A stretch of DNA of 29,446 nucleotides from Acrasis kona (lineage: Eukaryota > Heterolobosea > Eutetramitea > Acrasida > Acrasidae): contig JAOPGA020001214.1 of NCBI GenBank assembly GCA_026419775.2, forward strand, positions 1-29,446, read 5' to 3'. The position numbers and the translations under genes were made by a program. Each line of letters starts with the position of its first letter. Positions within the stretch are counted from its first letter, which is position 1. The notes beneath the pieces were generated by a model that was not told where the DNA came from, searched no databases, and saw only the letters and a program-made list of their open reading frames with translations. Shown piece by piece: positions 8,912 to 19,398 of this stretch.

Positions 8912-11740
8912 ATGGGACAAGGGGATTCACGCCTACAATTTGTATGTACACAATATATTTAATTCCTCTAACAACGGAAGAAAGCGCGCATCAACCAACT
9001 CGGTGAGAAGGTCATTGCAGCAAATGATCACGAATTTTGGAGCGTTCTATTTATCTCACCCCTTTCCGTGGATGACGTCTACGCACTGATTTCACCAGGG
9101 GACATTAGAGATTTACGTTTAAAACATCCAGAGAACCTCGCAACTGTCATTTACAAGGTTTGTTATTAGCCTATTATTTCAACTAAACAATCACAGAGTG
9201 TGGAGCAACTGTTTTTGTTCTCAAAGCCCACCAACTTCATGTCAGAATACACTAGTGCTAAAAACTCTTTGCATTTATTAGCAAGAATTCTACCTTTTGT
9301 TTTTGAACACAACGAAGACAGATTTGTTGATCTGTTGTTCTTTGATAATCTAGTGCCCACCCGCATCCCTGCACATTTACTTCAGGAACTAAAACAGATT
9401 GATGCTAAACACAATCAAGATGTCAAAAATGCAGCTCCACAACAGCAACCAACTAGTAATGAGCCACTAATAGCTGAAGGAGAACAGGTACCTCAAACAC
9501 CAACCACTCCATTCGTCAAGAATGTCAAGGAAGGTCGCGAAAACTTCTCACAACAGCCCGTACCAGTTCCAAAGCAACCAACGCCAACAGAAAATGTCAA
9601 GGCTGTCGAAGATGTAAACAAGGGAAAGGAAGCCGCAGCCGACACACCTCCTCAAAGCGAACCAGTCGTTCAACACTCTGTGACCCATGCTCCAGCTGTC
9701 GCAACCACCACCGCAACTCCAGTGAACGAAAGCAGCAACAAGAAGAAGAACAAAAAGAACAAAAAGAAGCAGCAACAAGCTTCAGCCGAAGTCAAGACAG
9801 AAGAACCCGTCGCACCCGCTGCAGTCCAAGAAGAAAAAGTCACGCCCGCCGCAGTCGAGGCTGACTTACCCGCTTTGGACACACTCTCCGAAAACAAGGC
9901 TGAACAAGAATCTGTCAAAGAAGAAGAGCCACAACAGGTCACAGAACCCGTCCAAGCTGCGGAAGCCTCCGCTCCTCAACCACAGGAACCCTCACCACCA
10001 GTCAAACAAGAAGAACCAGCAGTCGCCACCACCACGCCTGAGGTTGCACCACAACCAACTGCTGCACCAATCACTTTTGATCAATACAAACAATCACTAC
10101 GCAAGATTACACACTTGGCGGACGAAATTCTCCAGACGCCACTGGCCCATGCCATGGTATCCACGTTCATGAAGGTCTTGTTCGTACCTGGATTCAGCAT
10201 CCCCACCCAACAAACATCGAAGGAAATCAACAGCAGCGACTTGGACATTAACTACTTGTGGGACAAGGGACTAGGAGACGTCAATGCCAAATATCCACCA
10301 TCGTACGATCAATTGGACAATAGACACGACACGTTAAAGTGCTTGATCAGCACCTTCAGCGGAGTGTTGTACCTGCACAGCGACGAATGCAACTCGGTGG
10401 AGAACAAATTCCTGACCATCGCCACGCTGCCGGAGATGCCAAACACCAAAACACTTTTATACAGCTTGTTGAACATGGTGATGAATTACGATCCCAGAGG
10501 ATACATGCCATACACCACCCAAGTGTTCAGCAACTACTCCGAAAAGTACATTGAGATGGCGCTGCACATGGTCAGCATCCTGTTACATCACAAACCATCG
10601 TCGGGCGTCAACGTCTACGTCAAGCACATCAGAGAGATTAACAACGAGAGCGAATTGAACGCGCTCTACTCGGGCATCACTCTGAACCTACAAAACCTGG
10701 TGGCATCCAACAACACCTATCTGCCCAACTCTCAGCGTCAAATCAGCTTTTACGAAGAATTGTTGGTGCTGACGTGGAAGATCCTAGTGGAGAATGTGGC
10801 GTTCAGGATCTACATTTGCAAGGAACAAGACGTTAGCTTGTTGTTGTTGCCTCTGTTGTTCGTGATTCAATCCCACGCCACAGAGCCAAGCAAATTCCCG
10901 GTGGTGCAGATGGCCAGCTTCATGCTGTTGCTGTTGAGCGGTCATCGCGAATTCGGCGTCAGCCTCAACAAGCCATTCCTACAAAAGGTGCCTCTCGATC
11001 TGCCAGTGTTTAGCGGCAACTATGCAGACTTGCTCATCATCTTGCTACACAAGGTGATCGTATCCGACAAGGGCACCATACGCCCGCTATACGACTGCTT
11101 GTTGACCATCGTGGCCAACATTTCTCCCTACACCAAGAGCTTGAGCTTGGTGACCAGCGTCAAGTTGTTGAGCTTGTTCGAAGCATTCAGCAGCACTCGC
11201 TTCTTGTATGCCAGCGACAAGAATCATCAATACGTCCAATTGCTGTTGGAGGTGTTTAATAATTTGATTCAATACCAATACGAGGGCAACACCCATCTGG
11301 TGTATGCCATATTGAGGAGGAGAAAGGCGTTTAAGGAGTTGGAGAAGGATCATGATTTGCAGGAGGTGAATGCTGGATTGGCAAAGAGAAGGGTGCCCAA
11401 TACATTCGTGCCCGACGCGGAGTGGGTCAAGACTTGGAAGCCCTTCCTGCCCCTTCAGGTGGTCAAGGCCTTGTTCGACGTGTTGACGCCAGAGGTGGAG
11501 AAGTTGTGCAGCAGGGAGATGGCCACCAGCGAGGATGTGTTGGATTACTTGAGGAAGAGCACGTTGGTTGGATTGTTGCCCGTGCCTCACACCATCATCA
11601 TTAGGACGTTCCAGAACAATCCAAGGATCGATGTATTTTTGACCACTTATTTGTGGGGATTGATTTACTTGAAGAGTTTGGTGCCACCATGTTTCGATGC
11701 CAACACCATTAAATTGTTCCAGGTCAATGTTATTGAATAA
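8912..11740 (+). CDS. HID1: HID1 family protein (secretory/Golgi peripheral membrane protein)
   Basis: Three exons: 8912-8941, 8981-9157 and 9197-11740. The introns are 8942-8980 and 9158-9196 (39 nt each), giving 916 residues. The first exon encodes only MGQGDSRLQF. Gly2 with a Ser at position 6 fits an N-myristoylation signal, as in animal HID1, which also starts with MG. Exon 2 gives the family block HEFWSVLF...VYALI...DIRDLR...NLATVIYK. Exon 3 carries the rest (YDPRGYMPY near the middle, and YLWGLIYLK before the end KLFQ). HID1 acts at the medial/trans-Golgi in sorting and dense-core-vesicle formation in animals. A disordered Pro/Gln/Glu-rich insert with a Lys-rich run (KKKNKKNKKK) fills about residues 145-360 and explains the extra length over animal forms (about 790). 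Stop TAA overlaps AATAAA at 11736-11741. Confidence 0.9.
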
Positions 11741-11784
11741 ATTGATTTTATTTACCCGATTTGTTTCATTTTTAGAACAACATC

Positions 11785-12154
11785 ATGGTCAAGTCAGAGG
11801 AGGAGGTGATTGAAGAGTTTGAGCAGTTGGTCAATATGACTGCAGATGAAATATCCCAGTGGTTGGATACGGATGAGAGCAAGGAAGTTGGTATGGTTAG
11901 GGAGGGCGAGGATGAATCCGTTGGTCATCAAAGGTTTGAATTAAACGCGGAGTCGATTTGTTCACGATCGTAGCGGTAGAAGGATCATAGAGATACTGTC
12001 TCATGATGAGTATACGGAAGATGATCTTGCTCACATGAGAAAGGTGGTGAGTTACATCAAGAGACATTCAGCACAGCAGCCCGATAAAGATGATCTTAAG
12101 CATACTCATTGGACATATTCGTTGAAAAATTGGGGACACAATCCAATGAAATAA
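11785..12154 (+). CDS. DUF3140 family small protein
   Basis: Two exons, 11785-11933 and 11974-12154, with a 40-nt intron (11934-11973) splitting the codon of Ser50, give 109 residues. After splicing, the protein matches the DUF3140 pattern: EEVIEEFEQLVNMTADEISQ, then WLDTDES, ESVGHQSGRRIIEIL, YTEDDLAHMRKVVSYIKRH and the ending WTYSLKNWGHNPMK. The function of this family is unknown. From general knowledge it is found chiefly in bacteria and fungi. It is basic and lacks membrane segments or a signal peptide. The start lies 44 bp after the HID1 stop on the same strand. A possible splice site pair (donor 11723, acceptor ending 11775) would join HID1 to it in frame. Stop TAA is embedded in AATAAA at 12150-12155. 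Horizontal acquisition is an inference from family distribution; the intron shows it has been established in this genome. Confidence 0.85.
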
Positions 12155-12289
12155 ATGTACATTTGAAAACAAAAGTTGTCAAAAATCATCAAATGAAAGA
12201 TTTAGTCACCATCTGTAATCATCAAAGTCCAAGACATGTATGACGGAGTTTTAGTTCTATCCACTTCTATTTACAATTAGCGGAATTAT

Positions 12290-12297
12290 TATAAATA
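12290..12297 (+). promoter_or_regulatory. TATA-like box upstream of NEMF
   Basis: TATAAATA lies 43-50 bp before the ATG at 12340, the same octamer as before the dehydrogenase gene. It sits in the 185-bp gap after the DUF3140 gene. The call rests on sequence and position only. Confidence 0.4.
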
Positions 12298-12339
12298 ACC
12301 TATTTTTATATTCAATTTCAGGACAGACATTTTAGAACA

Positions 12340-15300
12340 ATGAAGAACAGGTTCTCGTTAGTTGATTTAAGAGCTATTATAGCTGAACTTCAGAAAGAGC
12401 TTATAGGTCTCAGGCTTGCAAACATTTATGATTTGAACCAAAAAACATATATTTTTAAATTCGCCGAACCCGATCACAAAGTATCATTGTTAATTGAGTC
12501 AGGTAAATAACACGACATGATGGAACACTAACATGCAACAGGCATTCGCATGCACACAACGCAATTCAACAGAGACAAATCGGTAATGCCATCACCCTTC
12601 ACTCTAAAGCTACGTAAACACATTCGCACACGTCGCGTCGAAAAGATTGAACAATTAGGTGTAGATCGTGTCGTGGACTTTACTTTTGGCGAGGGCGAAA
12701 AAGCTTTCCACATTATCGTGGAGTTTTATGCAAAGGGAAACTTGATTCTAACGGACCACGAATATAAAATCATTGTTCTGCTGAGAGCCCACAAGAGAGA
12801 AGACGAAGCAGTATACGCAGTTGGTGAGGTCTACCCAACAGCAAGGAAGAGACAATTCTCAGCCATGACGAGAGAAAAGTTAATCAACGTGCTTCAAAAT
12901 TCAGCTAGAGAAGATCAAGATGACGCGGAAGAAAAGTCAGACAAGGAAGGCAACACGCTCAAGAACGTGCTGAACAATAATTTAGATTATGGACCTGGTT
13001 TCGCTGAACACTGCATCCTACAAGCTGGTTTGAAGCCCAATCTAAAAATAACAACCCAAGACATTAGTGACGTGCTGAACGACGCGGAGGTTGATTCGTT
13101 AACAAAGGCCTTCCATGAAGCCGATGCATTCATCTTGTCGTCAAAGGATAGAATATCAAGAGGTTACATTATATTATCGGATGGAAAAAAGACAAAGAAA
13201 CCCATTCAAGCAGGCATCACCACCTCCTTCGCAACGCCATCATCCACAGAACAACAACAAGCACAACAACAACAAACCATTGACACCACTCAACAAGAGT
13301 CAAATCAAGAATCACCAGAATCGCTGTTACAAAAAAAGAAGCTCGAATTGGAAAAACAAAGCGCAGAATTAGACAGGGTGAGATCGCTATACGATGACTT
13401 TGCGCCGTTCCCATTCAAACAATTCCAAAGCAGAGAACACGTAGAGTACCCATCGTTCGACAAGTGCGTGGACGAATTCTTCTCCGCACTGGAGGCACGC
13501 AAGATTGATTCGCAAAAATCACAATTAGAGAAGGGCGTCATGAAAAAGTTGGAAAAGATCAAATCAGAACAATTACAAAGAGTGGAAGAATTACAAAACA
13601 CGCAAGATCAATACAACAAGATGGCCAGCATGATTGAGGAGAATTTGGATTCGGTGGACGAGGCCATACAAGTCATTTGCAGCGCGGTGGCACAGGCATA
13701 CGATTGGGAGGAGATCAAGAGGATCATCAAGGAACAAAAAAAAGACAACAATCCCATCGCCAAGATGATTCAACAATTAAAGTTGGAGACCAATCAAATC
13801 ACATTGTTGCTCAAATCGCACGACGACGACGACGGATCGCATTCGCAACCACAGGCCATCGACGTGGACATTAACATGTCGGCCTACGCCAACGCTCAGC
13901 ACTATTACAACAACAAGAAGAAATCGGCGCACAAGCAACAAAAAACAATGGATGCGTCCAAAAAGGTGATCAAGATTGCAGAAAAGAAATCAATCGAAAC
14001 GCTCAAACAACAACAAATCAAACAAGACATTGTACAAATGAGGAGGAGGTTATGGTTCGAGAAGTTCAACTGGTTCATCACCAGCGAGAATTACTTGGTG
14101 CTGAGCGGCAGAGATGCTCAACAAAACGAATTGTTGGTGAAGAGGTACATGAGGAAGGGCGATGCCTACGTTCATGCGGACGTACACGGTGCCAGCACTT
14201 GCATCGTCAAGAATCACAACGCGTCGCAGCCCATTCCGCCGCTGTCCCTTCAAGAAGCAGGCATGATGACCGTGTGCAGGAGCGCTGCATGGGATAATAA
14301 AATAGTGACCAATTCATGGTGGGTGAATCATGATCAAGTGAGCAAATCTGCACCCACCGGTGAATACCTGAGCACCGGTAGTTTCATGATTCGTGGAAAA
14401 AAGAACTTTTTACCGCCTAGTTCGTTGATCATGGGATTGAGCGTCATGTTCTTTGTGGACGATAGTTGCATACCTAATCATTTGAACGAGAGGAAGGTGA
14501 GGGGCGAAGGCGATGATGGCGTTCATCATGGCGAGAACGATGATGATGAATACGATGATGATTTGGATTTGAATTTACAGACCAAGAATAGAAAAAAGTG
14601 GGACGAACGAATCAAGCAACAAGAATTGGAACAAGAGTTGGAATCTTGTTTGAATGATGATGATGAAGATGATGATGATCAGAATGGTCACGTCGATGAT
14701 CAACAACAACAAGTACCAACCATAGCAAATGATGATGATGATGATCAACAACAACAAGAGCAAGATACAAAACAAATCAATGGTAATGATCAAGAGGAAG
14801 AAAAGGATAAAAAGACTAGACTAAACATCAAGGACAAGAAGAAGATTAAACAATTGAAAAAGAAGGGATTGAATGATGTGGAGGCTATTGAAGCAGTCAT
14901 GAATCAAGAACCAACAAAGAAGGAGCCCATCAGTAAAAAGAAGGCACAAAAAACAAGAAAACAATTGCAGCAAGAATTGGCCAATTTAAACGAACAACAA
15001 CAACAACAACAACAGAATGGAGATGATTCGTTAGAAGAAGAAGAAGATGAAGAAGGAGAAGAAAAGCAAGAAGCAAATAACGAACAACAACAAACCAACT
15101 CTTCCATTCCAACGCACAAACCAGCAGGCATGAAGAAGGGCAAATGGAAGAAATTAAAAGGAAAGTACGCTCATCAAGATGAAGACGAGAGGAAATTGAG
15201 AATGGAATTATTGGGTCACAAGTACATGACCATCGAGGATAGAAAGAGAGAAAAGGAACAAGAAGAGAGAAAGATTTTGGAGGATAAATTAAAGAAACAA

Positions 15301-15711
15301 GAAAAGGAGGAGCGTCAAAAGAAGAAGGAAAAGGAAGAGATTAAAAAGTTATTGGCAGAGGAGAACATTCCATACATGGACGATGAGGATAGAGAGAAAT
15401 TAACAGAGATCGATAGCCTCACCGGTCAACCACGCGAGGATGACATTATCTTGTTTTGTATTCCAGTGTGTGCTCCTTATTCTTCCATGAAGAGTTACAA
15501 GTACAAGGTCAAGATTCTACCTGGATCCACAAAGAGAGGTAAGGCTGCCAAGTTGGGTGCCAACATGTTGATCAACGATGCAAAGGCTGTTGAGAAGGAG
15601 TACCAATTCGTAAAGTCTGTACCTGACACCGAAGTGACCGCGGTGATGGTGCCGAGTGCACGTATTGCTAGCAAGGGTGTTCAGAATGCAAAGAAGAAGG
15701 CCAAGAAGTAA
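12340..15711 (+). CDS. NEMF: NEMF / Rqc2 (Tae2), ribosome-associated quality control factor
   Basis: Two exons, 12340-12502 and 12542-15711, with a 39-nt intron (12503-12541) splitting a Gly codon, give 1110 residues. NEMF/Rqc2 binds stalled 60S subunits with peptidyl-tRNA, recruits the Ltn1/Listerin ligase and adds C-terminal tails. The N-terminal NFACT-N domain starts MKNRFSLVDLRAIIAEL and contains ESGIRMHTTQF. Asp96-Arg97 (LGVDR), the pair needed for tailing in the human protein, is kept. The helix-hairpin-helix-like YGPGFAEH is near 204. A coiled coil of about 300-470 precedes the NFACT-R domain (from about 555: WFEKFNWFITSENYLVLSGR, later VHADVHGAS and TGEYLSTGSFMIRGKKNFLP). Acidic/Gln-rich disorder and a basic coiled coil follow, then NFACT-C (about 1010-1110). 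Stop TAA sits in AGTAAA (15707-15712). It is convergent with PRIM2. Confidence 0.97.
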
Positions 15712-15721
15712 AACGTTTATT
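15707..15721. terminator. Overlapping 3' ends of convergent NEMF and PRIM2
   Basis: On the plus strand AGTAAA (15707-15712) contains the NEMF stop. On the minus strand AATAAA (15721-15716) contains the PRIM2 stop. Only five bases separate the two stop codons, so the poly(A) sites and 3' UTRs must overlap the opposing coding sequence. The polyadenylation role is inferred from the hexamers; no cleavage site can be seen. Confidence 0.5.
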
Positions 15722-17251
15722 TTGTTACATTGGTTTCCTTCTTGTTGTTGTCGTGATATTGCCTTGATTTTTGATAATAAGTGTTTGGGTGATTGAATGG
15801 CATTCCCTCGTCTCTCGAAGTCTCCTTACTTACTTCCTGGAAGTCGGGATGGGTTAGGTCAAAGTATTTTCTACATGCAATTTGGTAGTGCTTTCTCTGC
15901 ACCAACTCGATCACTTCCCTGATTGATTCGTCGCCGAATTCCTTGCTTCTCATTTCCATTTTTAAGCTCGACTCGTTAAAGTTCTTAAATGGACATCCAT
16001 GATGATCATCAGATGTTGGTTGTGCTAGACCGGTGATGATCTTTGTACATCCGTAGGCGCTGTAGTTGGTCCTCTTTCCTTCTTTTCCGTAACTATGCCG
16101 AATGTTATAAGCGTAATTCTTTTCAAAGTGTTCGGAGGTTTGATTCTTGGTGAATTCATCCTTCCAGAAGCGTAACGCGTCGTCAAGCGATAGACCGATT
16201 GCTTTGAGGAACAATCCGAACTGCATGCGGCCCTGATGTTTGAGATGATGTTTGTCGCGAAGGGATTTATGCAATACTTTCATACAAAGGGGGAACGACT
16301 GCTCTGATAGTGTATTGATCTACAGGAGTTAGTTGAAAAATGAAAAAGAAAAAGTACCATTTCAGGTTTGACCGTTCCTCCCTTGATATCAACTTCACTA
16401 TACTTTACTTCATAGTTGGTCACAGCACCCAAGAAGGGCACTACCCTTTCTCCTTCGCTCTCCTTCAAATAAGGCCAGAACCGAAGAGCAGCGTTAACTC
16501 TTCCGGCGAGTACAATTCTAAATTGCTGGCTGATGACATTTAATAAATGTGTTTTGAACAAGTAAGCGTAACCGTCCACAACAAAAACTCTTCTTTTTGA
16601 TACTAGATTTAAGCAGTTTGTGAATCTCGTCTTCCACACTCTGGCATTATCGAACATTTCAATTTTCAACTCTTTATTGTACATTTGTAGTTGCCTGTAC
16701 ATTATGCTGAGTTCGGCACTGTATTTTTGCTTCTCGTTGGCTGATACCTGCTCTACATCAATGCTGTTACTTTTAATGATCTCATCATAATCACTGGGGT
16801 TAACTTTGAGACGAGCCTCAAATAACGCACATTCTTGTGCTACAAAAAATCTACGCAATTCCTCTCTAAACATGTAAGTAGTTGTGATTTGGTTTGATTA
16901 CGTTTTTGAATATGCGAGTCTTAAGACATTATGCGCAATGCAATCTTTGTTTGACTGAATAAGTTCATGGTAACCTCCATATTCTCTTTCATCCTCAAAC
17001 CGTATTTTGTTTGATAGCTCCTCTCCTATTATACCAATTGCCCTCCAATTTTCTATTTTATGTAACAAATTAGCTCTATTCTTTGCAAATATTTCAAAAT
17101 CATCGATGGTGACCTCCCCAGTTGGAGCGCTTTTGTACATGCACTTCCAAGATTGGTCTGATGCGGGTGCATTCTTGGCTTTATTCTCAGATTTTAAACG
17201 TGGACCGAACAGTCCACCTCTACTTCTTGATTCAACACCAAGTGCCAACAT
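15717..17251 (-). CDS. PRIM2: DNA primase large subunit
   Basis: Three exons on the minus strand: 17251-16902, 16865-16358 and 16319-15717. The introns are 16866-16901 (36 nt) and 16320-16357 (38 nt). The product is 486 residues, near the usual 460-530. After splicing the helical N-terminal domain reads HNVLRLAYSKTEELRRFFV, as in other eukaryotic Pri2 proteins. The C-terminal iron-sulfur domain is complete: Cys298 (FPLC), Cys377 (YGC), Cys395 (HHGC) and Cys435 (IAC). These match the four 4Fe-4S ligands in spacing (79, 18 and 40 residues). The hallmark blocks HHLKHQGRMQFGLFLK and IRHSYGKEGKRTNYS are present. With the catalytic small subunit and DNA polymerase alpha it makes RNA-DNA primers in the nucleus. 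The stop is embedded in AATAAA on the minus strand. About 35-45 bp upstream of the ATG the DNA contains a GC-rich patch (ttgggcggga at 17286-17295, plus strand) in AT-rich surroundings. Confidence 0.96.
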
Positions 17252-17507
17252 TTTGGTTGTCCCGTTTAAAAGTTTGAATAAAGAATTGGGCGGGATAATT
17301 TGTCAACCTCGTCTCTGAACAACACACACAATTAACATTTTCACGGTTGGACCGACATACATTTAAAAGAAATGGAAATCGTTATTAACATCAAATAGAT
17401 TTTATATAAGCTACAGAACGGAGAACATGACATTTAAAATTTAGACAGATGGTCCGAGCACGAGACAACAGATCGTCATAAACTCGTTTACATTACTTGG
17501 AAATAAT

Positions 17508-19255
17508 TTACTTCCTCTTCTTGAACTTTCCTCCTCCTCTACCTGGATGTTTATTAATCTTGCTCAGGGGCACATCCGATCCCACTCCGAAGGACTCTCT
17601 CATCGCCACAGCATCAAAGTCATTTGCTCTGAGGTTGAATTGTTTGAGATTAATGTTGAACCACAATTGATAAATGTGAACCATCAAATCAACCGTTTCA
17701 ATAAGAGCAGGAGATCTACTAATTACGGACCTCAACTCTTCGTGTATCCTATCAATCTCCTGATTTGAAGACATTGGGAATTCTGATAAAGTTTTATCGG
17801 AGGAAACTTCGTTGAGCTTGGCCAACAATCTGGGCAGAGTGGCCCTCTGTTCTGCCTCGCTCAACACAATCACAGCGGTACCAGTCTTACCGCCTCTAGC
17901 CGTTCTTCCTGCTCTATGAAAGTATTGTGCAACAGCATCAGGCATATCGCATTGAATGATCAAATCAACATTTGGGAAATCTAATCCTCTCGCAGCAATG
18001 TCAGTTGCGACCAACACGCCAGGATTGGTGTCCTTCATGAAATCAAAAAAGGTTTGAGTGCGTTTCGTTTGTGACATGTTACCGTGTAATGGTGTATTTT
18101 TGATCTTCATCAAGGTGAGAATGTCCGAGATTACATTGACGGCCTTCTTGACTGCAACAAAAAGAATAATTTTTTTATCCTTGTTGGATCTCAAGATGGA
18201 TATGATGGAGGATAGCTTCTGACGTGCGTGTACCTTTGCATAAGTTTGTTCCAGAGTGTCCACATGGGTGCTCTCCGTCATTCCTATTTGTAGTGCATTT
18301 TTGGAGAGACAGATGCGACAGGTTTCTAGTACTTTCTTGTCCATGGTCGCGCTGAACAAGTAAGTGGAACGATTCTGTGGCACCTTGCTGGCAATTTTTT
18401 TAATGTCATGTTCGAATCCAGTTTGCATCAACATGTCGGCTTCATCCAAAACGAGGTTAGCGACATCTTTGAACATTTGGGGTCTGTCGTTGAGATGGTC
18501 CAAGAGTCTACCGGGAGAGGCAATTAATAGATTGATGCCTGCGTCTAGCATGTTGGCTTCTTTCGTCTTGTTGCCACCGCCCATGATGACGCCGACTTTG
18601 ATCCTGAAGGAGCTGAGTGATTTGTTCTTGATGATTTTTTGTGCCACTGATTCAATTTGTAGGACTAGTTCTCTGGTGGGAGCCAAGACGACTGCTGTTA
18701 GCGTCTTTGACTTTTTTGTGATTATGTTGACGATGATTGGAATCAAGAATGAAAGCGTCTTTCCGGAACCTGTGCGTGCTTGTGCTAGGATATCTTGATT
18801 GGGATTACCTAAGGCGGCTGGGATGGATGCTTTCTGTCATCATGTTAGTAAAAGCTTCAAGATGGTCTTACTTGAATTGGTGTCATTTCATCAAATTCAA
18901 ACTCTTCGGCAAGTGCATCTCTTAGCTCCTTTGGAATTTCAAGTAATGATTCAAATGCTTTTCCGAATTTTTTCACTTGCGTCCCGGACATTTGTACGTC
19001 TTCATCGCTGTCCTCTTCTGTCTGTATCTTTTGTTTGGAATCACCATTGGAAGGTCTTCTCTTTCTCTTTTTCGTAGATTTGCCATTTGTGCTTTGAACA
19101 GCTGTTTGATTTGTGGTGTTTGTTTCTGTGGTATTCAACACAATAGGCGTGTTTGCATTGTTAGGTGCAGTGGTATCGGCTTGAACAGCCTTTTTTGGTT
19201 TCCTATATGGCCTCCTCTTTGGAGTATTTTTAACGTTAGCGCCTTCGTGTTGCAT
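17508..19255 (-). CDS. DEAD-box ATP-dependent RNA helicase, Has1/DDX18-like
   Basis: Two exons, 19255-18872 and 18833-17508, with a 38-nt intron (18834-18871) directly after the Q-motif glutamine, give 569 residues. The N-terminal 95 residues are basic, then acidic and low-complexity (KKRKRRP; EEDSDED), typical of nucleolar helicases. The helicase motifs are complete: Q motif F121...TPIQ128, motif I GSGKT 150-154, PTREL, GG and SPGR, DEAD 258-261, SAT 289-291, ATDIAARGLDF, and HRAGRTAR 434-441. The region LEQTYAKV, then LHGNMSQTKRTQTFFDF, and the C-terminal part SLKQFNLRANDFDAVAMRES resemble Has1/DDX18, which acts in 60S/40S ribosome biogenesis. Other nucleolar DEAD proteins are not fully excluded. 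The tail ends GRGGGKFKKRK. Stop TAA is inside AGTAAA. It lies 256 bp downstream of the PRIM2 start in the opposite sense of travel, both genes on the minus strand. Confidence 0.9.
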
Positions 19256-19398
19256 GTGAAATTAAAGATGAAGTATCTGCAATTAGTTGAACCAAAACTT
19301 TTTTAGTTGTGTGAAGTGTGGTTGTAATAGGCTATTAATATTATCAATTTTGAATTGTAAGATGACATTGACATTGGCACTCGCTTACAAAATAATAG
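19256..19398. promoter_or_regulatory. 143-bp bidirectional promoter region (helicase / lipid kinase)
   Basis: The helicase ATG (19255, minus) and the kinase ATG (19399, plus) are divergent and 143 bp apart, so both promoters must share this stretch. It is AT-rich, with no TATAAATA box like those at other genes here. An ATG at 19362 opens an 18-codon plus-strand frame that overlaps the kinase start and ends at 19415. If it lies in the leader it would act as an overlapping upstream ORF. Confidence 0.6.

Noticed and set aside
11087..11590. 167-codon minus-strand frame inside HID1
   Set aside because: It is antisense to the conserved HID1 body, has no known domain, and reflects the codon bias of the sense strand.
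14575..15143. Minus-strand frames opposite the acidic and glutamine-rich part of NEMF
   Set aside because: They are shadows of GAT/GAA/CAA codon runs and read as low-complexity Ile/Leu/Ser/Cys strings.
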